From: Prorocentrum cordatum | Taxonomy: Eukaryota; Sar; Dinophyceae; Prorocentrales; Prorocentraceae | Assembly: GCA_963575745.1 (NCBI GenBank) | Contig: CAUYUJ010014628.1 | Coordinates: forward strand, 318,556-382,555 | Direction: 5' to 3' | Length of the DNA stretch: 64,000 nucleotides | In this document: positions 10,743 through 21,509 of the stretch, one piece after another | Position numbering within the stretch: the stretch's first letter is position 1 | Layout of the letters: every line of letters begins with the position of its first letter | The notes under the pieces: model-generated | The model's database searches: none | The model's input: the letters and a program-made list of their open reading frames with translations, nothing else | What the model was told of the DNA's origin: nothing | Translations under genes and position numbers: made by a program

Positions 10743-12410
10743 TGCGTCCGAAACATCCTGTGGTGTTGAGTCTTCGTTTTGAAGAGGCAGCAGGGCGCGT
10801 TCCTCCTCTCCTCACCTGTCCTCTCCTCTCCCCTCCTCCTCCTCCCCCTCCTCCCTCCTCCCATCATGCTTTTCATCTGAATCATATCATCATCATCATC
10901 ATCATCATCATCACCATCACCACCATCACCATCACCATCACCATCACCATCACCATCACCATCACAATCACCATCACCATCACCATCACCATTATCATCA
11001 TCATCATCATCAGCATCATCAGCATCAACAGTATCGTCATCAGCAGCATCAGCATCAGCATCAGCATCAGCATTAGCATCAGCATCAGCATCAGCACCAG
11101 CATCATCATCGACATCGTTATCGTCATCATCATCAACATCATCATCAACATCATCATCATCACCATCATCATCACCCTCACCGTCATCATCATCCTCATC
11201 CTCATCATCACGATCGTCACCGTCATCGTGATCATCATCGTGGCACAGGTCTCAGCGGCGTAGTTCGCATGCGTCTCCCCCACGCAGTAAAATGTTTCGT
11301 GGTCCCATAGGGAGCTCCACTGACGGTCCCAGTGGCGCAGATCTCATGCGTCCACTCCCAGTACATTGTTTCGTGTGGCCCAAGATGGATCTCCACCAAA
11401 GGTCCCAGTGGCACAGCTCGCATGCGTCTCCCCCACCCAGCGCAGCGTTTCGTGGCCTCGGAGGGGGCCCCACCGAAGGTCGCAGTGGCGCAGTTCGCAT
11501 GTCTCTCCCCAACCCAGTGCAGTGCTTCGTGGCCCCACAGGGAGCTCCGCCGAATGTCCCAGTGGCGCAGTTCGCATGCGTCTCCCCCGCCCAGTACAAC
11601 TTTTCGTGGCCCCATAGGACGCTCCACCGAAGGTCCCAATGGCGCAGATTGCATGCGTATCCCCCGCACCCAGTACAGCGCTTCGTGGCCTCGTTGGGAG
11701 CTCCACCGAAGGTCGCAGAGGCGCAGTTCGCATGCGTCCCCCCCCCGCCCAGTACAGCGTTTAATGGCCAGATAGGCAGCTCCTCCGGAGGCCCAAGTGA
11801 CACTGTTCGCATGCTTTCCCCCCACCCAGCACAGCGTTTCGTGGCCCCAGAAGGGAGCTCCGACGAAAGTCCCAGTGGCGCAATTCCTGTGTCTCTACCT
11901 CACCCAGTACAGCGTTTTGTGGCCCCAGACGGGGGCTCTACCGAAGGTCGCAGAGGCGCAGTTCGCATGTCTCACCCCCACCCAGTACAGCGTTTCGTGG
12001 CCCCATAGGAAGCTCCACCGAAGATCGCAGTGGCGCAGTTCGCATGCGCCCTTCCCCGCCCAGTGCAGCACTTCGTGGCCCCATAGGGAGCTCCACCGAA
12101 GGTCACAATGGCGCAGTTCGCATGCGTCTCCCCCGCCCAGTACAACGTCTCGTGGCCCCAGGAGGGGACCCCACCGAGGGTCCCAATGGCGCAGATCGTA
12201 TGCGTCTCCCCCGCCCGGTGCAGCATGTCGTGGCCCGAGAACGAGCCCACCGAAAGCCCCAGTGGCACCGCCCGCATGCTTCACCCCCATCCAGTACAGC
12301 GCTTCGTGGCCCCATGAAGACCTCCACTGGAGGCCCCAGTGGCTGAAATCGCATGCGTTTCCCCCACCCAGTACAGCGCTTCGTTGCCCCATAGGGTTAT
12401 GTTGCTCCCA
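10743..12410. repeat. Satellite block A (78-bp units) with ATC tract
   Basis: Starts with CATCCTGTGGTGTTGAGTCT then TCGTTTTGAAGAG, followed by a CTCC-rich tract, an (ATC)n/(AGC)n tract at about 10883-11240, and then roughly 14 tandem units of about 78 bp from 11280 to 12400. Each unit contains TTCGTGGCCCCATAGGGAGC, TCCACCGAAGGTC and CGCAGTGGCGCAGTTCGCAT. Reading frames across it are satellite artefacts. It is the inverted counterpart of the block at 23.2-24.95 kb. Confidence 0.9.
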
Positions 12411-13535
12411 TCGCACTTGAAGACCACTTCCCCGAAATAACTTCGAGCACCCGGAAAAGTGTCGAAGGGGTGTCGAATCAGTGTTGCGACAGTGTCGGAC
12501 GAGTGTCTCCCAGGGCCCGACACGTGGAAACCCTCGAGTTTCGGTACTTTTTTCTGGTGCTCGAAATTCTTTCTGGTGATCAAGGCTAAAATATGTTGGA
12601 ACATCAAAACCATAGGGAGCTCCACCGAAGGCCCCGGAGGCTGTCCCGCCTCATTGCGGCGCACCCCTCATACATTCCGCGGCCCCGTAGTGCGTTCCGC
12701 CTGAATCACCAGTGGCAGCGAACACATGACGGCCCCGCCGCACATCGGCACACCTTTCGCATGCTTCATGACCCCATGAGGAGATTCCCCGAAGGCGATA
12801 CAAGCATCGACGGTACTCACAACTGCATAACGTTGCGTCCCTCGCCAAGATCATTTCAATAAGCGGTTCCTGGAATTCTCGACCCCTTCCCCAGGACCGG
12901 CCTTTCATCCTGAACCGTTCTCCGACGGCCCGGAGGCCTGGCGAGGGCCCCCAGGGCCCGAACTCTGCGAAAGACCTCTGCCTTGCTTTTTTCAATGCGT
13001 TGAACCTCTTTCGGGAAGACGTGAGACTCGGGTACGGGGGACCCGGGTTGGCCTGACGGGGCCACCATGAAAATGACGAGACCAAGTCTGAAATTTGACG
13101 CGAGCTCCCGCTGCAGACATCCCACGAAAACTGGACCGTCAGAATCCGGGACGCGCTCGTCACAGAACGTCCGCGGACCCGAGTCCCGGCTTACTTAACC
13201 AGCCTCGAACGTATCCCTAGCCCTAAGATGGGCGAGCAAAAAGCGAGGACAATCTTAGGGGTAGGCCCTCAGAAACTGAGGGAATCCTGGAGATCGGCAT
13301 CGAGGTGAGGTGATGTCAAACATACAGTCATCGGCCTGACCTAAGGAACGATACATCAGGAACGAATCCCCTTTTTTTATCCCAAGGAGTAACGCCTAAG
13401 GAACGATGCGTAACATATATAACGCATAGAGGAACTGTACATAGCGCATGTAAGATTCTGAGGAACGGCCGAGCCCCTTTTGAGAAGCAAGTGCTCCGTA
13501 TTCAAGCCGCTCACTGTAGGGATAGGGGTATGTTT
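12411..13535. other. Intergenic with eroded satellite edge
   Basis: Isolated satellite fragments near 12605-12640 and 12680-12800. The rest, including 12800-13530, shows no gene or known element. Confidence 0.5.
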
Positions 13536-14020
13536 CCTCCTCCTCCTCCTCCTCCTCCTCCTCCTCCTCCTCCTCCTCCTCCTCCTCCCCCCTTCCTGCT
13601 CCTCCTCATGCTCCTCCTCCTCCGACCCTCTGCCCCCTTCCCGAGGGCTCCCCCGGCGGCCCCGCGCGAGCGCCGCCGCCGCCGCCACGAGCGCCAGGGC
13701 GGCGCCGAGGCCCGCGGCCGCGCCCCAGGCGAGCTGCGGCGAGGGGGAGGAGGCAGGCAGGAGGAGGAGGAGGAGGAGGAGGAGGAGGAGGAGGAGGAGG
13801 GGGAGGAGGAGGAGGAGGAGGAGGAGGGGGGAGGAGGAGGGAGAGGAGGGGAGGAGGAGGAGGGGAGGAGAGGAGGAGGAGGAGGAGGAGGAGGAGGAGG
13901 AGGAGGAGGAGGAGGAGGAGGGTGGAGGACGAGGAGGAGGAAGAGGAAGAGGACGAGGAAGATGATGAGGAGGAGGGAGAGGAGGGGGAGGCGGAGGAGG
14001 AGGAGAAGGAGGACCGTGTG
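13536..14020. repeat. TCC tract facing a GGA tract
   Basis: A plus-strand TCC run (13536-13590) is followed by GC-rich DNA and then a long GGA run (about 13755-14010). The two can pair as an imperfect hairpin of several hundred bases. Confidence 0.85.
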
Positions 14021-14321
14021 GCGCGCGGCGGGCAAGGCCGCGGCACCGCCGGGCAGCTGCTCGGCGAGGTCCATGTCGTCCCAGTCGTCGTCGTCGTCGT
14101 CGCCGCCCCAGCCGTCCTCGGAGTCGTCCTCGGGCGCCCCCCAAGGAAAAGAGGGGACGCGTGCCGCACCCCTGAGATCTGGGCGATCCACTGCTCCAGA
14201 CTCCAACGGGACGCACAGAGACATGCTAGTACTATATGTCCTCCTTGGCGGCGCGCGTCCGGCCCGAACATATAGGATGCCCATCTTGTGGTATGTCGTT
14301 ACCCGAGCGGTGTGGCCAGAC

Positions 14322-14437
14322 ATCGCCCGCCTCTGGGTCCCCCTGGCGGCGCCTCCGGCGGCGCCCCTGGCGCGCTCCGCGCGCCGGGGAGGGGGGTCCG
14401 GCGAGGATCCAGGAAATCCGCGCGGAGCGCCACAAAT
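14322..14437. mobile_element. FB-B fold-back element, copy 5 (right half)
   Basis: CCCCTGGCGGCGCCTCCGG, CGCGCTCCGCGCGCCGGGG, then GGATCCAGGAAATCCGCGCG and GAGCGCCAC. The left outer arm is missing. Confidence 0.65.
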
Positions 14438-15600
14438 CCCACCAGCCCTCTGGGCGTAGGTGGTTCCGGGAGTCCCACCAGCCCTTTGGGCGTGAGTGGT
14501 TTAGAGAGCCCGCTCTGTCCTCAACCCCCCTTCTTCCCCTTCGGGGAGGGGTTTACCCCTCCCCCTACCCCCTCCCCCTGGACCTGGACAGGAGGCCCGG
14601 CGGGTCGTCAGGGGGGTCAATTTCGACTCCTGGGAGGGCCAAAAAACGACGACCCTCACGAGGATTCTGGCCCCGACGGGGGGACGGAGATAGGCCACTC
14701 TGCTCTTCTTTGAAGCCAGAATCATTGATTTTACTACGGTTTTGGCCCCACTTTGGCGTCCTGAGGGGGCCGCGCTCATCTTCCTTCATAGCAAAATCAT
14801 TGATTTGACGAAGGTTTTGGGCTCATTTTGTCCTTCTCAGGGGGCAGCTTTCATTTGCGCTTCTGAGGAGGTCGCAAGAGGCCCCCCAAGATGGCCCCAA
14901 GAGGCCCCCAGGAGGCTCCCAAGAGGCCTCCAAGAGGCCCCCAAGAGGCCCCCAAGCGGCCCCAAGAGGCCCCCAAGAGGCCCCCAAGAGGCCCCCAAGA
15001 GGCCTCAAGAGGCCCCAAGAGGCCCCCAAGAGGCTCCCCAGAGGCCCCCAAGAGGCCCCCAAGAGGCCCCAAGAGGCTCCAAGAGGCCCCCAAGAGGCCC
15101 CACGAGGAGCCCGAACGACTCACACCCGGACGAGGGGCCCGAACGACTCACACCACGAAGAGCCCGAACGACTCACACCAGGAGGGGCTCGAACGACTCA
15201 CACCAGGACGAGGCGCCCGAACGACTCACACCACGAGGAGCCCGAACGACTCACACCAGGACGAGGGCCCCGAACGACTCACACCACGAGGAGCCCGAAC
15301 GACTCACACCAGGAGGAGGAGCCCGAACGACTCACACCAGGACGAAGGGCCCGAACAACTCTCACCACGAGAAGCCCGAACGACTCACGCCAGGACGAAG
15401 AGCCCGAACGACTCAAGCCACGACGAAGAGCCCGAACGACTCACACCAGGAAGAAGGGCCCGAACGACTCACACCAGGACGAGAGGCCCGGAAATATGCG
15501 GGGGCAGACGGAAACACGCCTGAAAAACACGACTGTCGGCATGCTTCGCAAGAGTTGCTGTTTTGAGATGGGCTGGTGGGGATACGCGAAGCGTGAAGAA
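14438..15600. mobile_element. Family D element, copy 1, with nested minisatellites
   Basis: Left end CCCACCAGCCCTCTGGGCGT, right end GGGCTGGTGGGGATACGCGA then AGCGT: the CCCACCAGCCC ends are inverted. Inside, in order: CCCCTTCGGGGAGGGGTTTA then CCCCTCCCC, a spacer with AAATCATTGATTTTACTACG, an 11-bp CCCCAAGAGGC minisatellite (14878-15108), and a ~27-bp minisatellite CCCGAACGACTCACACCAGG then ACGAGG (15105-15490, about 14 units). Same architecture as the copies at 15566 and 39463. Reading frames through the minisatellites are artefacts. Confidence 0.75.
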
Positions 15601-16035
15601 TTCCCTCTTCCATCTTCCCTTCTTCCCCTTCGGGGAGGGGTTTACCCCTCCCTAACCCCCTCCCCTGGACCTGGACGGGGGGTTTCGCTGGTAGTTGGAG
15701 CGTCCAAACCGGCCTCGGCGAGGAAGCCAAAATCATCGGTTTTACTAGGGTTTTGGCCGATTTGAGAGGCTCCCGAAGGGGGGAGGCTAATTGGGGGACC
15801 CCCTTCCTTTGATCGATCACCTCCAAGATGGCCCCAAGAGCGCTCCCAAGGCTCCCAAGAGCGCCCAAAAGAGGGCCTCAAGAGGCGCCCAGGAGGCCCC
15901 AAGAGGTCCCCAAGAGGCCCTGAAGAGGCTCCCTAGACCCCCAAGAGGCCTCAAGAGGATCCCCGAGGCATCCAAGAATCCCCCAGGCGCTCCAAGAGGA
16001 CTCCAAAACAACTTCCAAGGGACATCCTAGGAGGC
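15566..16035. mobile_element. Family D element, copy 2
   Basis: Shares GGGCTGGTGGGGATACGCGA at its left edge with copy 1, then CTTCCCCTTCGGGGAGGGGT, AAATCATCGGTTTTACTAGG and a CCCAAGAGG minisatellite (about 15825-16000). The ends of the two copies overlap, suggesting tandem or nested insertion. Confidence 0.65.
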
Positions 16036-16074
16036 TCTTGTGCACGTCATTGTTCTTGTTCCTTCTCATCTTTC

Positions 16075-16330
16075 TCCTCCTCCTCCTCCTCCTCCTCCTC
16101 CTCCTTGTCGGCCTACTCCTCCTCCTTCTCCTCCACTTCATCAGCCTAATCCTCCTCCTCCTCCTCCTTTCCTCCTCTCTTCCTCCCCCTCCTCATCCTC
16201 CTCCTCCTCCCCCTCCTCATCATCATCCGCCTATTCCCCCTCCTCCCTCCTCCCTCCTCCCACTTTTCCCACCTGCTGCCCCTCCTCCCCCTCCTCCTCC
16301 TCCTCGTGGTCCTCCGACTCCTCCTCCATC
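16075..16330. repeat. TCC-rich pyrimidine tract
   Basis: Nearly pure C/T for about 250 bp, with clean TCC runs at its start. Confidence 0.9.
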
Positions 16331-16823
16331 CTCGCCCTCTTGGGTAAGACGGGTCACCCAGCCCTTTGCTACTCTGTATGCTCCCTCACTTCCCTGATCA
16401 CCGCAATTCGCCTGGGCATCGTTTTGGGATGGGCTGGTGGGGATACTTTTTTTGTTCGGCGGCTCGAAGGACAGATCCAGCGAGCGGGAATAACGTTCTG
16501 GGGCACAGAGCGAGATAATTGGCTGCAGAGGCACGTAGGCCGCTGTAGCGAGTGCACGGCAGGCTGGTGGGGATACGCGAAGCGTCAAGAAATTACGGTT
16601 ATGCCTTCTCTTCTTCGAAGAAAACACAAAAGATGCCGCAATCCCTGAGATCTGGGCGATGAGCTGCTGGTTTCACACTGGCCGCTTTGGCCCGGATGTT
16701 CGGGCCCTGGCACCGCCACGGACCGATCCGGCGCGAAAAACATGCTACAGAAAGATGGGGACTTTACAATGCCCTGGCCGTGACTTTCCGCTTTCCGGCA
16801 TTTTTGCTGGCTGGAAGCCTCCT
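16331..16823. other. Intergenic with family D end fragments
   Basis: GATGGGCTGGTGGGGATAC at about 16427 and GGCTGGTGGGGATACGCGAA then GCGT at about 16561 are solo ends of family D. No gene. Confidence 0.55.
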
Positions 16824-16982
16824 CGATGGGGTCAAATTATATGGGATTGGAGGATCGTTCTGCGTCGCCGATGCATCGGCGACGCCAGCGCGGAGAAAAT
16901 AGGCCCCACATCGAGCCGCATCGGCGATGCATCGGCGAAGCGGCGCGACCCTCCGACCCCATCTACTCGGACCCCATCAAGA
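16824..16982. mobile_element. HP-C hairpin element, copy 3 (shortened)
   Basis: Ends GATGGGGTCAAATTATATGG and CTACTCGGACCCCATC; core GCGTCGCCGATGCATCGGCG. Lacks the central CGTCGACGTGG. Confidence 0.7.
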
Positions 16983-17004
16983 GAAGAAGGAAAAGCACGT
17001 AAAC

Positions 17005-17148
17005 ATAAACTTTTGGCGCTCCGCGCGGATATCTTGGATGCGCGCAGGGCCCCCCTCCCTGGCGCGCGGAGCGCGCCAGGCGCCGGAGGCGCCGCCAGGG
17101 GGGCCCAGGCGCGGATCCAAGAAATCCGCGCGGAGCGCCAAAAGTTAG
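17005..17148. mobile_element. FB-B fold-back element, copy 6 (near-perfect palindrome)
   Basis: The best-preserved copy: CATAAACTTTTGGCGCTCCG at the left is mirrored by CGGAGCGCCAAAAGTTAG at the right, GCGGATATCTTGGAT by ATCCAAGAAATCCGC, with CTGGCGCGCGGAGCGCGCCA in the middle. This defines the family ends. Confidence 0.85.
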
Positions 17149-18146
17149 TGTTCATTTGTTTTTTTGTTTTTAAAGTGCTTACACTGAAGGGGTCCTAGCG
17201 GAAGTTGAAAAATTAGGCGAAAACTTCCGGCCGAGTTTGGTAGCAGGCTGGGTTCCCGGGTTCCCCGTTACTGGCTCCGGGCCGATTTCGATATAGGTTC
17301 TGGGCTCCCGGGCTCCCGGGTTCCCGGTCGATTTCCCCAGCGAAGACCACCCCCTGATTGGGGGTTCTCCCTGGTGTCATTTGTTTGTTTTTCTTCGAAT
17401 CTACTCCTTACTCGTATGGCGCTCTCAAGCCCGTGCCTTTTCAGTACGCGTGTCAACGTTTCGCCCCTGCTGGGGCTCGTCAGGACTCGAATGAAAATGG
17501 CAGCGGCATGCGAACACGGCAAGTGCATGATCGACACAATACTGCGTGCAATGCCATACGGCAAACAAAAACACATGCATGCATGCATGCGGCGATCTCT
17601 CAACAGCACCCCTGTGTCGGAGGACTGCTGCCTCTGCCGCCGGGAGGGGCAGCAAGTCGTGCCCCCCCGCCCTCACTTGAACGAAGGATTTGTTGCAATC
17701 CTTCGACTGGCAGCGTCGGATCTCGGGCCTGATTGGGGGTTCTCCCTGGTGTAATTTGTTTGTTCTCTCCTGCAAGCCAAGGTTGGCTTGTTCGAGCAAT
17801 CATACAGCTGCGGAATGCAGCTGTTAGTTCCAGCGGACAGTGCGACGCATGCAAACTAAGTTATGTCTTAATTTGATGTGAGGCGGAGAGGCGCTTATTT
17901 ACGTTTCTCCCTGGTGTCATTTGCTTGTTCTTCTTCGAATCTGCTCGGACCCCATCTGGGGGGCCTAGAGACCGGCAGCGTCGGATCTCGGGCCGCGAGG
18001 CTCCGCTCTCGAAGGCCCGCGCGGGTCTCTCGCGGGCTCTCGGCACCGCCAGGGCGCCGCCTAGGCGGCGGGGCGCGGCGCCGACCCTCCGAGAGGCCCT
18101 TCGCGGGCCGCCGGAGGCGGAGCGCTGGAGTGCGCAGCGTCTTGGG
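17149..18146. other. Intergenic with short dispersed repeat
   Basis: TTCTCCCTGGTGTCATTTGT then TTG occurs at about 17366, 17741 and 17907, twice with a preceding CTGATTGGGGG and twice followed by TTCTTCGAATCT. An HP-C right end (CTCGGACCCCATCTGGGGGG then CCTAG) lies at about 17945. No gene. Confidence 0.5.
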
Positions 18147-18478
18147 TTAGGTCGGGCATGTCTAAAGGGAAATTTGGACACACAAATAAATACACACAAA
18201 TAAAAATAGTCCCCATATTTTCCAATATTTTCTTGGTTTTTGTCTTCCCCACCACTTCCCATATTTTCCCATATTTTCTGGGAATCGACGATTAATTGTG
18301 TCTGTGTGTTTTTTCCCCTCCTGAATGTCCCCCTACAGGTGGATTTTGGACGGAAAATGAAAACATACCCCAAGCATGCCCCCAAATGGTCAAAACATAG
18401 TAAGGCAAAATCGTCCCCCGTCTACTTGTTTATACTATTTTTGAATATTCCTCCTGTAGAGGGACCAGCCCGACTTAA
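18147..18478. mobile_element. TIR-A element, copy 8, interrupted
   Basis: A TIR-A left end (TTAGGTCGGGCATGTC, 18147-18162) is followed by a second repeat (18205-18322), then another TIR-A left-end sequence (AATGTCCCCCTACAGGTGGA then TTTTGGACGG, from 18325) and a good right end at 18441-18478. Either a nested insertion or two adjacent copies. Confidence 0.65.
18205..18322. repeat. FAM-S dispersed repeat, copy 1
   Basis: Core TCCCATATTTTCTGGGAATC then GACGATTAATTGTGTCTGTG then TG and a T-rich end. Copies at 30335-30415 and 36570-36705 keep the same order. Two of the three lie directly left of a TIR-A left end. Confidence 0.65.
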
Positions 18479-18570
18479 ATTTTCGGTTATATGTCATCGC
18501 TTCGCTCCTTCCGCTGGCCCATGTTGCACCGCTGATGCTGCATGCTGGTGTGCCCATGGGGACTCGATAT

Positions 18571-18611
18571 GGGGAGGAGGAGGAGGAGGAGGAGGAGGAG
18601 GAGGACGAGGA
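18571..18611. repeat. GGA microsatellite
   Basis: Perfect GGA run next to the TIR-A copy that follows. Confidence 0.9.
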
Positions 18612-18772
18612 CTAGGTTGGGCATGTCCCCCTGCAGGCGGGTTTTGGACGAAACATAAAACATACCCAAACATATTCCAAAAATACTCAGAAGCAGTCAA
18701 CACATCGTCCCCAGACTATGTTTCAAACTATTTCTGACTTTTCCTCCTGTAGAGGGACAGGCCCGACTTGAA
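18612..18772. mobile_element. TIR-A element, copy 9
   Basis: One of the cleanest copies: AGGTTGGGCATGTCCCCCTG then CAGGCGGGTTTTGGACG; interior CATCGTCCCCAGACTATG; right end TTCCTCCTGTAGAGGGACAG then GCCCGACTTGA. It lies about 150 bp beyond the stop codon of the gene on the minus strand. Confidence 0.85.
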
Positions 18773-18919
18773 GCGAGGACGAGGATGCCTCTCGACGCTT
18801 CTTGGGGCACTGTGGACAAGACGCCTCTCTCTGGGAGGCTGTCTGGGGTCTCTTAGGAGCTCCTCTCGGGGGCCTGCCTGTTGGCGGCATTCTGCTGGGG
18901 ACCTCCCGGGCATCTCTGG

Positions 18920-19951
18920 CTATTGCTCTTCGATGCTCCCGGGGGCAGGCAGAGCCCCCTTTCGTGAAGCACCCCGGTGAAGACGACCCGGGACCAAACC
19001 CGGCGGATCGACTTGGCAGGGTGGGGCGTTCGAGAACCTCCGATCCTTGGACGCCTTGGACTTCTTCGGCGTCGCCTTCTCGCCGGCGACCTGGGCGTGC
19101 ATGGTCGCGAGCGGCGGCGCCGCGCCCCTGGAGGCCTTGGCCTTCTCCTTCGGCGCCGCCTTCTCGCCGGCCGCACCCTCCTCCTCCTCGTCCTCGTCCT
19201 CCTCCTCGTCCTCCTCGGAGGCGTGCGAGGGCTTCTTGGCGCCGTGGCCGCCACTGGCCTCGTCCTCCGTCTGCGGCGGCGGCGCCGGCGCCCCCGAGCA
19301 GGTGTTCGCGGAGCCGTCGTTCTCGCCGATGCCGACGTCGGTGCGCGCGCACTGGTGGTAGTAGACCGAGGTCACCACGCACGAGCAGCCCGAGTTGCAG
19401 CACGTGGCTCCCGCCCAGCCCTTGCCGCCGCACTGCTGGTAGACCTCGCCGCACACCTGCGTCACCTCGGAGCAGTTCCACGGCGTCTGGAAGTCCGGGG
19501 CGTCGTCCTGGTGGATGCCCGGCTCGCAGGACGCCTTGCAGCTCGAGAAGTTCGCGTTCTTCTTGTAGCACTTGAGGTCCGGGTTCTGGCAGCAGGCGGT
19601 CTGGGCACAGTTGTCGTTCTCCTTGGAGCACTTCCACAGGTCGGGCGTGACGCACGACCAGGGGGTCTGGAACCCCTCCCCGTCGCCCTCGTGGATGCCC
19701 GGCTCGCACTCAAACAGGCACGTGGAGAAGTTCTCATCCTTAGCAAAGCAGGTCTCGTTCTCATTCTGGCAACAGCCTGTCTCCATGCAATTCTCCCCGT
19801 GCGGAGAGCATTGGTTGTCCTTTTCGCCCTGTGATGGTGCATAGACAACCGCGTCCGCTGACTCCGCCGCGGCCTGCGGCGTCGCTGGCAAAGACGACAG
19901 CAAGACTGCCAGAATGCCAGCCGTGGCAGCGGTTACAGACCACTGCTGCAT
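18920..19951 (-). CDS. Secreted Cys-rich protein with family-1 cellulose-binding module
   Basis: Predicted secreted or wall-associated protein. Translation from the Met at 19951 gives 343 residues; an in-frame Met at 20020 would add 23 polar residues in front of an obvious signal peptide (MQQWSVTAATAGILAVLLSS), so I prefer the inner start. Numbering from the upstream Met: two ~50-residue Cys repeats (76-123 and 136-183), each with C-x4-CC-x6-C-x9-C-x3-C and an EPGIH..FQTPWxC ending, then a CBM1 at 190-224 (CGEVYQQCGGKGWAG, CxC, YYHQC). A Pro/Glu-rich acidic and Lys-rich tail follows. The Cys repeat is a type I recall from other dinoflagellate secreted proteins (from memory). No catalytic domain is visible, so it probably binds thecal or other cellulose. 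The last ~40 residues lose protein-like character; AAG|GATCGG at 19046-19041 could be a GA splice donor, so the true C terminus is uncertain. Confidence 0.8.
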   Translation of the reverse strand: MQQWSVTAATAGILAVLLSSLPATPQAAAESADAVVYAPSQGEKDNQCSPHGENCMETGCCQNENETCFAKDENFSTCLFECEPGIHEGDGEGFQTPWSCVTPDLWKCSKENDNCAQTACCQNPDLKCYKKNANFSSCKASCEPGIHQDDAPDFQTPWNCSEVTQVCGEVYQQCGGKGWAGATCCNSGCSCVVTSVYYHQCARTDVGIGENDGSANTCSGAPAPPPQTEDEASGGHGAKKPSHASEEDEEEDEDEEEEGAAGEKAAPKEKAKASRGAAPPLATMHAQVAGEKATPKKSKASKDRRFSNAPPCQVDPPGLVPGRLHRGASRKGALPAPGSIEEQ

Positions 19952-20020
19952 GGCGGCGCGGCGGGAGGAGTTGGTCTTCGTGTGTGGAAGAGGGGGTCGC
20001 ACCACCCGCGTTTCAGCCAC

Positions 20021-20372
20021 AGCCTGCTACCGCGGAGGATGAAGAGGAAGAGCTGGACAGGAAGAGGGAGAAAAACAATATGTTAGCCAGAGTGGACCCC
20101 AAATGGTAAGCTGTCGCACTGTGGCTGTGGAAACTACGTAGTGCAAAATATGCGGTGCAATGACTGTTTGCCAACACGGGAATTGTCAACTCAAGTGCTC
20201 GCGCAATCATCCCACCCTCCCACCCGCAACACGTTCCGCAAAACACATGCGGCCGCGATTGCGATGACTGCTTGGTCCTGGCTGGCACACCTCTACGGCC
20301 GCGCCGGCGTCGTCCCCTCGGACTCGCTCTCACACCTCGACGTTCACGGCCAGAGGCTCACTGTGGGACGTG
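20021..20372. other. Presumed 5' flank of the CBM1 gene
   Basis: Reading leftwards into the gene, 20110-20030 contains a pyrimidine-rich stretch ending CTTCCTGTCCAG (minus strand, about 20055), a plausible trans-splice acceptor. No relict spliced leader was seen. Confidence 0.35.
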
Positions 20373-20563
20373 TCAGGCTGGGTAGTCGAAGCCAATCTGG
20401 CGCCAATCTGGCAGGCCCAATCTGGCAAACGGGGGCAATCTGGCGAGGGAGCCAACGCGAATCCAGTCTGGCGAATAACCCAAATCATCCAGTCTGGCCA
20501 GGCCAGATTGGCCCCTGGGGCCCACTCCAATCTGACAGTCTGGCCTTCGACTACCCAGTCAGG
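20373..20563. mobile_element. TIR element with CAATCTGGC internal repeats
   Basis: Left GGCTGGGTAGTCGAAGCC (20376-20393) and right GGCCTTCGACTACCCAG (20542-20558) are inverted copies. TCAGG occurs at both outer edges (20373 and 20559). The interior repeats CAATCTGGC and its complement, forming a second-level hairpin. Confidence 0.75.
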
Positions 20564-21400
20564 AAATGAGATGCACAATATGGGGACCTCCGCGTCGAGT
20601 CATTCTTACTCGATTCTTGGTCTCTCGGATGTGCGGTGCGGCGCGCGGGGCACGCCGCCTTGCGCCCCGGATGCCGTGTTCCGTGGCGCTCTGCACGCCC
20701 CACGCTCGGAAGCGGCAGCTGCACACCACCACCGTCGCTGGCGCCAGCGCCGTCCTGAGCCCCGGCACGGTGCCGACGACTGACCATCCTCGACCAGGAA
20801 GGTCAGCACAACGCGCTGCGGCCCAGAATGGCCCCGGCCAGGGGTGGTGATGGTGGTGGCGTATAGCTGCCCTCTGCTGGACAGGGCACTTCTTGTGTAG
20901 CCCCATCGCTTGTCCCCAACGCATTTCGAAGCGTTCCGCAGCCTTTCGCAGCCCGCTGCCCCCAAGAGGGGCGGAGCGGATGATGGGGGGAAGGAAGAGG
21001 ACAGGAGTCCCCAGGCGTGTGGGCAAAGGCCAACCCCCCCTCTACGATGCAGGAACTTTTGCATGTCCACCGACTCGGGAACTGACGTCCCAGGATCCCA
21101 GGAGGCAGTGTATCATTGAGCCCCCCTGGGGCCCGAAGATGTCCACGCCCGCTGCCTCAAAGGTCCCCTTGGTGATCCGATCTCCAGGCGGTGGATGTTC
21201 AAGAGTTCTGGCCTCAGCGCGTGGCCAAGGGTCTCCGCCTCCTCCTCCTCCTCCTCCTCCTCCTCCTCCTCGGTCGCACCTTCAGCCCACCCCCTTGGAG
21301 CCGAGATGAGTGAGGAGGGAGAGCGGAAGGGGAGGGGGGGGGAGTGGCGTGTAGGATTGAGGAGGGATCACCAGAAGAAGAAGAAGCAGTGCACAAGAAT
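20564..21400. other. Intergenic, no gene seen
   Basis: A TCC run lies at about 21237-21271. Otherwise no supportable gene or element. Confidence 0.5.
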
Positions 21401-21498
21401 TAACTTTCGAGTGAAGGTGCGGAATTCGTGGGTCGTCGCTGGACCCCCTCCCTGGCGCGCGGAGCACGGCGCCAGAGGCGCAACCAGGGGGCTGCTTC
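21401..21498. mobile_element. FB-B fold-back element, copy 7 (truncated)
   Basis: AACTTTCGAGTGAAGGTGCG, then CGCTGGACCCCCTCCCTGGC and GCGCGGAGCACGGCGCCAG. The right outer arm is missing. Confidence 0.5.
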
Positions 21499-21509
21499 GA
21501 TAGAGAGCG

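Noticed and set aside
11235-12420. Frames of 100-240 residues in the 78-bp satellite
   Set aside because: 78 is divisible by 3, so frames stay open by periodicity; both strands are equally open.
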